From contig NC_134367.1 of assembly GCF_035582795.1 (NCBI RefSeq), positions 2,978,501 through 3,042,500 on the forward strand: a DNA stretch of 64,000 nt, written 5' to 3'. Every line of letters begins with the position of its first letter. Position 1 is the stretch's first letter. This document shows positions 1-12,353 of this stretch, one piece after another. The notes below the pieces were generated by a model. That model was not told where the DNA came from, made no database searches, and saw only the letters and a list, made by a program, of their open reading frames with translations. This DNA is from Mycteria americana (Eukaryota; Chordata; Aves; Ciconiiformes; Ciconiidae). The position numbers were made by a program, and so were the translations under genes.

Positions 1-3000
1 GAGTACATGTATATATTTATGCAAATATTTATACATATTTTTACATGACTGTGTGTAAACACATCTATATAAACACATTTTCACCCCAAAAAATCCTTCA
101 AGCTTATAAGTAATTTCACAATAAAGACTAAATAGGGAACCATGTCTTTTTCAAAATATTTATTATAGTGTAAAACTTCAGGATGCAGCAACTTTGCCAT
201 GGCTTCACCAGGCTCGTACCAACCTTGTGACTAAGGTGAAGAAATGGAGCCCAACACCTTGTGAGAATCATATATGTCACATGTTAAATGCACCCACAAC
301 ACCCTCTTTTTTCCAGTCTTCCACTTGCTGTTTTATATCTCATATTTAGGGCTAGTCTTTCTGGTCAACCTTAGCAAGGGTCAAAACCTGTTTGCCACTT
401 GAGATTTAATTTTCTGTCTCTTTCTTACATCAGTAAGTGAATCTTGGATGTTCTCTCTGCCAGTCATTGTGCCTTTCTGCAGCTTTATATTTGGCTTGAT
501 TGTACTATCTTGTGAACACGACTGTCTTGAAACAGAATAGCATTGATGCACAGACTGTCAGTCAACGAGAAGTCAATCTTGTTCTTCTTTTAATCATGTG
601 GGCTTTCCCCTTTCCAATTCTTGGTGACTTTCCTCCTACAGGAAATGAGTAGGATCTTCTGGCTCTGACTATTATTTTACCACATGTGTTCTCTTTTGTT
701 CCTAATTTCTCTTCAAAAGTGACTGCCTGGGTTGCTTTTCCCATGTTAACGCCGGTGAAAAAAATAGATTTTTATTTCTCTTTCAGCAGCTTGTGACAGA
801 TCTTGAAACCTGTACTCGTTGTACAGTTAACCATTGTAGTATGTATCTTTACTATTTCAGGCACTAATTAATTTTATTTATCCTCTCTATGTCCCGTGCC
901 TTTGCAAGAGAAAGGATAATGTGTGCTTGTTGCCACTTCGTTGATGCGGTGTTTAGGCACGGAGAATTGGTACTCACCCAAGAAAGCACCGGAGAGGCAT
1001 CGCAATGCCACCAGACACACATGGTTCCAGCACCGTCCTCGGGGGTTTCGCCCCAAGATCTCTCCTCACTGGTACATCCATGGCACTAACTAGAAAGCCA
1101 CCTCAGATGAGGGCACGCCACATTACCTGTAATACTTTGCATGGTTGTACAGTTTTAGCAGCTCATCATCTTACGACTGCCGGTAAGTGCACATATCAGA
1201 GCGATAATCAAGGTAGAATTCTGCTTTTAATTATACCCTTTGCGACACGTTGAAATCAGCAGCATCGCACAGCCACGTCTGAATGCTCAAATGAGAAAAC
1301 TGGAAAAATGTAAGTGAAAGGAATTTGGTAAAACTTTCCTGTTCTGATGCAGGTTGAGGAATTGAGATTGGTTTTATGGAACTCTTGCTGAAGGCAAAAT
1401 GTGGTCTTTTTGCTCTCCTTTCTTGCCTTTTCTAATTAATTTTTTATCTTTTTGTTCCATAGGACATGCTGGTTTAAAAAAAGACTGAATGTCAAAACTA
1501 CTAAAAGCTAACTTTGAAAACCAAGTAATAATTCATTTAAAATCAGCATCAAACCAATGCCTCTCCCTAGTGTTCTCCATAAACTCCTCAAAAAATGAGG
1601 TGTTTCAAAAAGAGCAGTTAATTATACAGACATAAAGTGGAGCAAGACATTTATAAAATCGCCTAACAGCTGATCGAATGATCAGAGAATCACACAGCAT
1701 TTGCATTAAACATAGAAAAATTCTGGATTTCTGGTTGTGAGTTGCACTGTCGGTGGTAATCTTATAGTGGCATACAGTAAAACAGTTGTAAAAGCGAAGA
1801 AGCTTCCCTAGAAGATCAGGTGATGAAAAAACACATTGTGATCCTGGGATAACAGAAATCTGCACTTATTCTTCATCAGTATCAGGTGAATTAACCAGTT
1901 CCTTTCTTCTACACCTTCCTAAGTTTCTTAATGAGACAACTGCATATTGTCAAACAACTTCTCAGCTTAATCAAAGATAAAAAAAATCCAGTAATTATTT
2001 TTATCCACAAGAAACTTGGATTAGAGTAAAGGCATCAAGTAAGGGAGTCGTCCCACTTGAATAGAAGTTTTTTTGCAAGCAGAAATGTCTCTTTTCCTTT
2101 GAAAAATATGTGGCCTAGGTAATATCTGAGAAAATATTCATGTCCCTTTTTTGTTTGTTTGGTAGAGGATCCCACATATTCTCCACACTTGGTCTATGAG
2201 TCCCATGTTAATGTCAACACAGATAAAAAGTAACTATGAAATTTTGAGGAAAACTTCCTTTGTGAGCTCTGGGAGCCAGCAACCTTCCTTGTTTCTACAG
2301 GTTTGCGAAGAAGTTGAAAAGCTTTCACAATATCCCGTGGAGACGTACAATTTGTATTCAGAACAGGCTTCAGAAGTGACAGCAAGATTTTCCATCGGAG
2401 ATTTCCTCAATTAACCCCAAGACATGCAAATTGGCATTTTTACTAATATTCTCCAAGGTCTCAGGCTTGTGATGAGCAGAGTGCTGTCTCTCATTAGCAC
2501 ACCTGTAAGAGCTTTGCAGCAAGCACGCGCTCCTCCCAGCATCTGAATGTTTTCCAACTCCGTTTCCAAATCAGCAGCTCCGCTCTCATGGGAGGGAGAA
2601 GACAATGCCCAGACCACACCAGAGCCTTATGCTGGTCAAGAACGTGCAGATCGACAATGCCACTGGGTTTTGGTGGCAGTCATCTCCAAAGACTTTTAGG
2701 AGTGGGACTGAGAGAAGATTTAACCCCCTAAAATATGAGCGAATATATATATATGTATTTTCAGGGTTTATTTTAATCCAGATCAGTTTTGTGGTCTGGC
2801 TCAACCCATGGCCATCCAAATGTTTGCAGTGCTATAAGGAGAGGAATGATGCCTGCAAAGAACAGCCACAAGTCAGGGAAGGTGGGACAGCTTTGGTAAA
2901 TGTTATGGTGATTTAAAGTGTCCTTTGCAGGGCTGATCTGCTCAACACCTTCCTTGTGTCTGAATCTCACAAGGATTGGGAAAAAAGGGGATTTCTGAGT

Positions 3001-3819
3001 TCTCCTGGTGGGCTCTGTTGGAGAGGAAGGTTTCCAGGCATAGCTGCAATCTCAAGTTCTCTGAAAACATAGTGAATGTGGGTCTACCATAAGATGCCCG
3101 ACTTCTCTACCTCCTCAACTATTAAAGACAAGCAGCAATCTCTCCTTTTCTCCTCGACCTTTCAAGGGGTGTCTTTCCTCAGTGTTTAGAAGAAAGCTCC
3201 CTGCGACTGGTTTCCAGTCTGCAAACTGCAAGAGTATGGAAAAGTCCTGCAGCATTGTAGGAGATCTCTCTGCTCCAGAGAGGAACATGACTTAAGACAC
3301 ATTTTGCATGGGGAAGGTCTGGATGATGTGTTGACTAGGACTATGGGGCATGATGGAGAAGTTATGTGCAGGTGTAGCTGTAGGGGTATCACTGAAGAAG
3401 GAGGGCCATCTAAGAGGTGGGTGCTGCCAGGTGGGAGAGGAGTCCTCTGCCTATCCGTTTTAAGGGTCATTAAATGAAGTGCATGAACAGCATTAGAAAC
3501 AGAAGCTCACACCCTCAAGGTAACGTCCTTTCCTCGCCACGAGTCCAAACTCAAGCTCCCAGCTGTGAAATTGCTCTCTTGACCTTCAGCTTGTCCTTCC
3601 TGGCTGTACAGCATCCCGGTGTGAATGTAAAGGATGGTAGTTGTCTGGAAACTGAACCCTGGCCAAGAACTGTGTGTTCTGGAGTGAAGGGTATGACTGA
3701 AGGTGAGAAAGATACAGTCGGAAGCGGTGAAGATCTCTGGACAATTCAGATCCTACTTCAGCGGGCACATAAAACACACAGTTGGGGCATACGTTGATGT
3801 GCTCCTTATATCAATACAC
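1..3819. other. Upstream flank, no protein gene seen
   Basis: Mostly AT-rich DNA without long open frames of coding character; the open frames present are under 110 codons and overlap on both strands. The only structure I see is a pocket with retained CpG dinucleotides near 870-1290, listed separately. No recognisable mobile element was identified before the CR1 relic that starts near 3820. Confidence 0.6.
788..1182 (+). other. Possible non-coding exon in a CpG-retaining pocket
   Basis: A good acceptor-like sequence (pyrimidine tract then TTTCAGCAG, about 775-790) and a strong donor-like sequence (GCCG|GTAAGTGC, GT at 1183-1184) bracket about 395 bp. From about 890 to 1275 I count about 17 CpGs, unusual beside the AT-rich neighbours. 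Two overlapping short open frames (66 and 82 codons) show no family resemblance. This could be an exon of a long non-coding RNA, a conserved element or chance. Strand and exon status are inference only. Confidence 0.2.
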
Positions 3820-6127
3820 CTGGTTTAAAGGACAAGATAGATGAACTGGACGGTCTGCTTTTGAGTGCAGATATGAATGTAATAGGCATTGCAGCAAATT
3901 ACTGGGGAGAAGATAATCAGGACACTATCAGAGCAAACTATAAATTATACAGGAGGGGCAGAGTAATTTACATTGTGGAGGAGTAGCGCCACAGTTAAAG
4001 AAAGCAGAAGAGTCAGATCAGAGAAGTAAGTTAACTGTATCAACAAGTAAAACTGATGCCAACAGACTGAAATACCAGATCTAAGAGGAGGACTATAAGA
4101 GAGCTTGGCCAGGGTAGTGACACTGCCCGAGATGTCCTAAAGGAGCCCAGAGATGCTGTGGGTGTACAAGATGCAATAAAAAGGGGAAAAGTCATGTACA
4201 CTGGGTAAATATAATGTCCAGAGTAAATTTTTAGATATCTGTGAACAACTGCTTCTTGGAGATGTAGTCAGTGGAGAAGGAACTCCTGGTGCAGCCCAGG
4301 TTCACTATGGTATTATCAAAGAGACACTCTGTACGAGAAACTGTAATGTGCTGAGATTCAGTATTGTTGTAGGAAGAAGAAAGCCAAAAATATCACCAGT
4401 GCACCTTGGGTTTAAAAAGGAGCCCTGTGAAAAATGAGGCAACTTGTTAAAAGGAAATTAGTAAGAGCCACGACTGGGTGAAACGTTTGCAAGCAGCAGA
4501 GATATTGTTTAAAGACACCATATTAGAGGCTCAGAGAAAATACATAGAGTGTATCAAAAAAGACTTTAAAAAGACCAGAAAAAAGCTACTGTAATTAAAG
4601 ATCAGAGCGAAGGAGGTTATTACAAGTAAGAAGACTTTGTGTTCAAACAAGGAAAAAATAGAGAGCATACATTCTATTTAAAAGGTAGACTAAAAGATTT
4701 GAAGAACAACTTTCTAAGAGCACGAACAAATTATCAATCCTTTCCCAAACACGCCTGGATTAAGAAGCCTGCCAGGCAGTACGAAGGGCCAACGGAGGAC
4801 CAGGGTGTAAAATGAATAACTTGAGGCCATAGTGTACGCATCGAAGAACGCCAAAGGCACTCGAATCGGAACTGTTTGTACAGAGGAAATTGCTAGTAAT
4901 TATTACAGAGAAGAGAAAAACGTTAAGTGCGTGAAGTTGGGGAGGAGTCCTCGTGGGTTTTGCAGGCTGAAGCCTTGCTTAGCAAAACTGCTAGAGCTCT
5001 TCACCAGCACCAATGAGTACGTTAATCCGGTTGCGTTGCGTATGTGACCTTTCAAAGGCCCTTACCAAAGGCTGCGAAGAAAAGCAAGCTGCCACGGGCA
5101 TGAGATGGTATAAGAGATATATGGTTTGTCACTGATTAAAGGACAAGCAACAAAGCGTTTTGCAAGAGAGGGGGATTGTTAACAGGATCCTAGTGCTGGG
5201 AGGTGGACTGCTGAACAAATCGGATGATACTGGATGATACATTTGCTGGTGATATTGGATTATTCGAGGTCGTGCAAATGAAAAGCAGTTGCGGAAACCT
5301 CCTAGCACAGAGAGGCCGGATGATAAAATGGGAGCTGAGATTTAGCATCTGTCATGGCAAATTAAAGTGCAGGGGGAAAAGCAACTCTAAATCTCTGACA
5401 AGTACTGAAGCTGAGTGAGGTGTTGTTGGTGGAGATGTGATCTTAGAGCTATGGCAGATAGGGCCACAAAAATGGCAGAAAACCCACTGCCCAGTAGGAA
5501 ATAAAAAAATAAAAATTCTTTTCCCCTCCAAGTGACAAACTGAATGTTAGAACTTGTTTCATTAGGAAGTGAAAAAGAAAAAGACAAACCCCCACCATTT
5601 CACATGTGTAAAATCCCATGTGAGCAACTGCGTCCAGTTTCTAGACTCCCCAGTCAGCAAGGAAGATGCTGACAAACTGAAATGAGTCCATTGGCACCAT
5701 CAAAGTATGCGTAGGAAAATGGAACACATGGAATATGAAGAGAGGCTGAAGGAATTGGGTTTGTTCAGCGTTAAGAAGAAAAGGCTGAGCAGATTTTATT
5801 GCCACCTTCATCTGTCTTAAAGGAAGGTGTGGAGAAGTTGGAGCAAAACTCTTCTTGGAGGTGCACAAAGGACAAGATTTGAATGCACACAAGCTGCAAC
5901 AAGGGCGGTTCTGGCTCGATGTATGGGAAAAAATCTCCACTGAGGGTGGTCAAACACTGGGACAGTGACCCAGAGAGGCAGTGGAATGCCTTCCTTGGAG
6001 ATATGCAAAACCTAAGTGAACAAGAGCCTGAGCAACCTGGGCTAAGCTGGCCCTACTCTGAGTGTAGTATTTGAATGGAGACATCCAAAGGTCGCTTCCA
6101 ACCAAAACCACGCATAATTCTAGGATT
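3820..6127 (+). mobile_element. Old CR1-type LINE relic, ORF2 endonuclease through 3' tail
   Basis: Forward-frame translation gives CR1 ORF2 signatures in the right order, broken by many stops and indels. Near 3833-3990 is an endonuclease-like segment (DELDGLLLSADMNVIGI, then a WGE and YRRGR segment). Near 4468-4595 is the linker (SHDWVKRLQAAEILF, AQRKYIEC). Near 5240-5275 is a decayed polymerase box reading FAGDIGLFE where the family has FADDT. Near 5730-5790 is the EYEERLKELGLF segment, and the end near 6110-6127 is a degenerate ATTCT-type tail. The element is long but plainly dead, and its style suggests an older amniote CR1 or L3-like group. The 5' edge is approximate. Confidence 0.85.
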
Positions 6128-6146
6128 GCTTTGGACTTCTGTAGAT

Positions 6147-6345
6147 CATGGTGCCCCTGCACCTTGAAAAATGGGTGCTGTTCGGGTCTCCTTTCTTCCC
6201 CCTCAAAAAGGACACTGCAAAGCTGGGAAAGTGTCAATGAAAGGAGTAAGGATGATGGAGGCTATGGAACAACACTAACACGAGAAGAGGTGAATTTGAC
6301 TGAAATGGATGGTTGAGCCTGGAGAAGAAGGGAGGGATGTCTGCA
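6147..6345 (+). mobile_element. Second CR1/L3-like fragment directly behind the first
   Basis: After the tail of the preceding element the sequence resumes CR1-like 3' ORF2 content: a CTGCACCTTGAAAAATGGG segment, then AGTGTCAATGAAAGGAGTAAGGATGATGGAGG (positions 6229-6260; the family's 'valine-glutamine-arginine, arginine-methionine-isoleucine' region), then GAGAAGAGG and GAGCCTGGAGAAGAAGGG. This repeats a part of ORF2 already passed in the upstream element, so it is a separate copy or a duplicated piece. Possible weak similarity continues to about 6480. Confidence 0.55.
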
Positions 6346-9078
6346 GATGAACAAGTGCTGTAAGGAGATGAGCAGAGAACGATTAGGATTTCATAGTACA
6401 AGATCAAGACAGCATCTGAGGAAATGCCTGAGCTGCAGGTTCACCACAAGGCAAGAGGAGGGTCTGGGGAGGTGCCATGGTACATTTGCCCTGTTCTCAA
6501 ATTCTTCAAGTGTTTGTGAGTGGCTTCATCAGAAAGAGGAGACTCCTCAGTGGAGACTCTGCTGTCCTGCCAAGGCTGGACCCACGCTCCAGCGAGCCTG
6601 GGGGGAGGACGCAGAAGACCCAGACACAAAAATACCTTTGCAAGGCTTGGCCCAGCCTAGCATTTTGTATAAACAGGTATATAGGGGAAACAGATAGCTC
6701 AATCCTTTCTCTGGCCTCAAACACTGCTTGCGTGTGTTAGCACGCATCCTGCCTGCTGACACGTTTCTGTAGGTGAAGTCAAGATTAGTAAAAGTTTTCA
6801 AGATGGAAGCTCACGGTGCATAAAGGGAAAAGCTGTTGCCAGGGCCCCTATGCCTTGTAGCTCTGAAACCTTCTCCCTTCCCCATCTGCCTTTTTAGCTG
6901 GCAGAGCACTCTGCAATGTCTGTATTTTCATCCGACAGGCTGCGAAGGGCAGAGGGAGGAGGAGGAGAAATGGTGGGTTTTGCAGCGGTTATTATTCTTT
7001 CTAGCGGCAAGCTGTATTTGTCTTTGGGGAAAGGTGACTACTGCATGCTTTCGTGACATCAAGTTAGATCTTGGAATGTTTAAAATACTAGGAAAAATGC
7101 ATTTCCCATTGACTTCTTTGGGAGCAGCTTGCACATTTCTGCAAGCAGATGGTATGATGTATATTAAATTATCACTTATGTCGGGGGGCTTATTTTAAGG
7201 ATGGAAGTGTCGTCTCCTGGTATTTGTGCCAGAACTGCTCATCCCCAAACCAGGATTTTTGTATCCTTCCAGCTATCCTGGAAAATACTTGAAGGAACGT
7301 GCCCTTCCCAAAGACAGGTAAAAACCGTATCATCTTGTTCTTCTTTTGCATCTTTTAATGAAAAGGGAAAGCAATTTTTTAAATCCCCTTTATTAAAGAA
7401 GGGTCCAAATTGGCATTAATTGAACTAAAGGCAAATGTCCCCCAGACTTCATTGTAAATCTCCTCCACTTGGGTGAAGGTTCACATTGCTGAACAGTGAC
7501 AACATGAGTAAGTAGTGCAAACATGACTAGTAAAGACCAAGAAGTCTAAAGCAAATGCTGAGTCATCAACAATATTTATAACCTCCCACACTCAGAACAG
7601 AAGATACCAAGGGACTGCAATTACTGAGATATGACAAATGTTGAATTTTTAATGACTCCAGCTGTAGGACACTTCATCGTCCAAGAACATTGCTGCTGAA
7701 AGTCATAACCTTTGTTTAATCCATGTAGATTGGCTGTAAGTTATGCTCTGTCCAGTTTGTCCATAAAAAGTGTTGCTATTGACTCCCTAAAAAGTTATGC
7801 GCCGTTTTGCAGCTCTCCGTATCCCATTTTTCCCTGTTCTACTCCTCTCCATAATCTGGTCTGACAACAGACTACTCTTCTTTGTTGCTCTTACACTCAT
7901 TTTGACGCCTTATACCCTACAATTGTTGAAACAGACTCTTCTGTGGATGATCCGTACTTTAATCCTCTTCACACCACTGTTTCTAAACTAGCCTAGTAGT
8001 TCTACCCCCTCACCACGAAAAACTATATATTCAATAAACACCACCTGCGCTGGGCTCGTTGTGGCTTTGGGATATTCTCTCATTTGGAATGGAAGTTCCT
8101 GGGGGGCAGAAGAGGTGACAAAGTCCCACTGATTCCCCTGGGACTAAAATATCTAGATACCACCAGAATTTCAATCCCTAGTATCTTTGATGAGCGGGAC
8201 CTGTGCCTTCCTGTAGGTACTGCAGAGCAATACACTGCGTAGCAATTCCAATGAAGAACAGAATCAAAAATCAGTACATCCCGTGGATGATAAAGCAGAT
8301 AATTTAATAGGCAGTCAGATATATTTTACATATGCTGCTAATTTATTTTCTTCCAAATAGAGTATTACCTGGCATTTAATTTCCCTCAAGAATCCAGATG
8401 CTGTCAGGAAATGTCCTGATATTTTTGTTTAAAACCGAGAAGCATTTCAGGTGTCTCTTAATCCATTTTATTATGATTTCTCCAATGAAACTATCTCAAA
8501 TATACAACCTTTCCATTTCCATCAGCACCTGAGTGCATTTTGCCAAGCGATGACAGGCTGCGCTGCATATCTATTCCCAGAAGAGCTTTCTGTGTTGCAA
8601 TTCAATAATCACCGTTATTGCTGGATGCCAGAGCAAAAAATAAGATATCTGTGGTCAAAGCCCTGAAAATTTCTCATCGCCTTTAATGAAATACCAGTTT
8701 TATTTTATTTTCACACGCTTTTCTTATGCACGGAGATGAGGAAACAGCTCACGTTTCCTGAAGATCATCTTCTGGTGCAGACGAATTGCCTGGTTTGTAG
8801 GACCTGCCTGCTGCAGTGGAGGAAGGAGCCCACAAGAGGGCTCAGGGAAGCAGCCTCCATCCCTGGACCAGCATCCCTGGGAAGATGCTGGGCAGGGCGA
8901 AGCAGGGCCCGGAGGGAAAGCTCATCTGTTCCATCATACTCACCGTACTCCTTAAAACATCTCATATAGGGCAAGCAAATAAACAAGCCGTCCAAACAAC
9001 ATCAGCTTTTATTACCGTGGATAGTATCATATATGTATTTTTAATCTTTTGCCTGGGTATTTCTTACAAACTTTATTA

Positions 9079-9450
9079 ATAACAAGGAATGTCGCTGTAC
9101 GGTAACATACGACAGCACTTAAAGCTTATGAAGCTCCCTTTCAGTTTTATAGTATCGGCACAGCAGGCTCTGCCGAGCACCACGTGAGCACATTTATAAA
9201 AGCTTATTACAGCATATAGCACAAGAGTTGTTTTTTTAGCCCTGTATGGGAAACCAGCACTATTAAATATGATTATTTCCTTTAGTAGGGCAGCGTAAAC
9301 AACTCCGTCATTTGTTTTTATAAAGTCATCAGTGCCACTGCACACAAACGCGCGCCAATTGACAAAGCCAAGGAATCTACTAGACACCGTGCAATGCATT
9401 TAAAACCACCGGCGGAGCATGTTTACGTTGCATAATTTTCCACCAAAAAA
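9079..9450. promoter_or_regulatory. CpG-retaining non-coding pocket, candidate conserved element
   Basis: This stretch keeps many CpGs (GTCGCTGTACGG, ATACGAC, TATCGGC, GCCGAGC, CCACGTGA, AACGCGCGCC, ACCGGCGG, TTTACGTTGC) in an otherwise CpG-poor, AT-rich neighbourhood and contains no visible repeat. It includes an E-box CACGTG (9181-9186) and a short inverted pair TCGGCA/TGCCGA (about 9154-9176). Retained CpGs outside an island are typical of constrained enhancers, but conservation cannot be judged here. The minus-strand open frame of 107 codons across it has no recognisable domain. Confidence 0.3.
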
Positions 9451-12345
9451 CTTAATTGATTCCATTAGCTTTTTTTTTTTTAATTATTGTGCGGTTTTGC
9501 CGTCAGATGAAAACAGAATCACAAAGAAAGCCACAATATTTTGACCAAGTGTATATCTACGCATATAAGAAAAACAGGCTGCCAAAAATACAGGTTAGGT
9601 GACATGTAATACTTTTTCCACTATCTAATCTATTACAAGTCAGCCTGCTAGGAAAAAATACCCTTGCTTTATTTACAGAAGTGATGTTTTTACAGATTTT
9701 GGAGATATTCTGTGTTATCCGCAAAATTTATTATGGGAGATTGTAAAGGAAATCCAGTTATACACCATTTATTTGTGTTTGTAAGCGAGATCACATCAGT
9801 ACCTCCAGCAGAGCAGTGTGCTGTGCAGTTGCCTTAGTGAAATATCACCCCAAAGTACAGGGACAGTTTACATGTTATCATTGCTTATTTTTTTCACTAT
9901 CAATAGTCTAAATAAATAAAAGTCCTTAACGTAGCTTAGCCACTTGTATGGATTTATGTGAGTGTACTTAAGACTTTCAATGACTTGGAAGAACTTGAAA
10001 AAGACAAATATTTTAGCAAATAGGAATTTGGGCTTCAGGATGAAAAAAAGGTCATAGTAAGGGAGGGAGTAAATCTTGAGGACTATGAGATCAGTAAGGA
10101 AAGTCTGGAGCAGGGAATGTAAAATACTAGTTATAATGGGGATGGTGCACCAAATAAAATTTTGGAATGGCTAATCAATGTGTAATATGAGTAAAATTGT
10201 CATGGGGTTGAAATTTGCTTTAAAATTCTGCAGTTTTTCCTAGGTAAATGAAGGAAACAATTTTTGCCTATTTTCAGTTATCAAAAAAAAATCAAGCTAT
10301 CTACTTTAGTCACCAGGGCACTTGATGTGAGTTGAATGAAATAAACCTCTCTGGAGAACAGGCCATCCTATCTGCTCCACTCTCCTGTTTTAAGATGGGA
10401 TGAATTGTGTTCTGAAGATACTACTCTTTGTTTGCTGCGGAAAATATCTAGATGCCCAGCTTGGATGGGTTGCCACACTTCTAAACAGCTATAGTTAGGT
10501 GATATCAGTCCCACCCAAACCTGTTTCTCTGCCCTCACCTGTGGTGATTGATTTCTATTCATAAAGTCCATCCTGCAAAAGGAGAGTTCAGGGTGATAAA
10601 ACCACAGAAATCCCAAAGTGAACTGTACAGAAAATGTTTCTTGAGAAACTTATTACCAAAATTACAGTTTTACCAAGAGAAGGGCTGTGTCATGATGGCT
10701 TCCAAGTAGTGAAATCTGTGTTAAAATTTCCAATTTTAGGCAGGGAAAGATGCTAATGACAATCTAACCTGATGTGTGCAGCACTGGCCACTGAATGTAC
10801 CCAGTAATTTGCCCTCTCATAAATTGGAAGCTGACCTACAGAATATTTTGTACCACAGTAGGAAATCTTGATATAAAAACCCCAGGGCTGAGCCTCAGCT
10901 GCTGGTAACTTCTTTTAAGCCCAGGAAATTTATGGAGCTGTGAGAAGCCATGCCACTGAAGGAGATACCTGCTAACTCTTGGGCTACCAGGACATGGCTG
11001 CAAAGTCTTAATTCAGTTCTAGCAGGTGTTTGCATCTCTGCAGGACACAAGCTCAGCGGTGACAGGCAACCCTGCACAAAGCTGTCTGACAACAAGGCCT
11101 TTGACTTTTTTGTCTGGGTAGGGTTTGTCTCAAGATTTGGAGATGTTTTAGGTGTCTACATATGCACAGGGCACCCGAACTCTAAAGACAGGCAAGGGTT
11201 TTCTGGTTGATAGTCACCAGAAACTGGAGTGAACGAGCTCCTCAACCAGTGATCGTTTCTCAGCTGACTTGCTCTCCTCACACTGGTGATGGCAGGACTT
11301 TTTTCAGCTGCTCCCATATGAGTGCTGAAAGCCATTTGAAATGCTCTATGGCATCAGAGACATCTGTGTGGAGCTTGCAGATATGACACAAGATGTTTGT
11401 GAGATCAGTGCCAACCTGGAGGAGCACCTAAAGTGCAGGTGATGTGCCCCAGGGCATCACAAATGGTCCTACACACTTACATGCAGGCAGCGAAACCAAG
11501 CCTCGCATTGACCAGCTCTTCAGTGATTATCGTGAGAACTCAAAACCCGATTCACACAGAGCCAGATGGGCAGCCACCAAAATGCAGGCATCTGCATGAC
11601 CTGGGCTCGTGTGAGCACGTGGCAACTGGTTATAAAGATGCACCTTGAAGCTCCAGTGAAGGAAAGAGAGAACCAAGGGTTATACCGGTCAGTAAGAAAA
11701 CTTGCAGATAGCTTGCTTGTTGCATTAGCACTTGTTTTTCCATAATTACTACAGTGCAATGGAAAAATAAAGAAGCATCTGCATGAAGAGGCTGCTTGTA
11801 TCCTGCATTTTCACCTTCTCCCTGGCATGTATGGTAGGCTCTGTTCTATTAAATTGCCCATTGTTTTTGACAACCCTCTGTAAATCCCAAATCACCGCAT
11901 TATTCTGAGGTACGGTGCTGATGGCTCTTCTACGTCAGTTCCATTTTTAGTATAATTTATGTAGCTTAATCTGTATCTAACTGCTCATCTAGATCCCAAA
12001 TGGAAGGCGGCTGAATGACTGATCGATCTTCCCGCCTCTCTCTAGAAACCGTCTCATGTAGATTGCTTTACCGTATTAACATCTTCGCTGTCCTTCTGGG
12101 GTAACAGATATAGCTGTTGAGACAGGAATTCAGGTCTCTTGTTTCCAAAAAGAATTGTGGCACTTAAAGTCTCCGGTTCCCTTGATTGAAAACCCTTAGA
12201 ACCAGTTCATGTCTTTTTGCTACAATTGGGGAACCAGCGGGTTTGTTCTGATGAAAATACGTGCTTTTTCAGTGATCTCGTTACCTGACCAGTCACAAAA
12301 TGTGATTGCAATGAGGCAATCATTGTAAGGTCAGTGTGTTTACAG

Positions 12346-12353
12346 TGACGTCA
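12346..12353. promoter_or_regulatory. Consensus CRE palindrome TGACGTCA
   Basis: A perfect cAMP-response-element octamer, TGACGTCA, lies about 4.3 kb upstream of the MSRA start. A full CRE with its CpG intact in AT-rich DNA is somewhat unusual, but an 8-bp match alone proves nothing. Confidence 0.3.
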
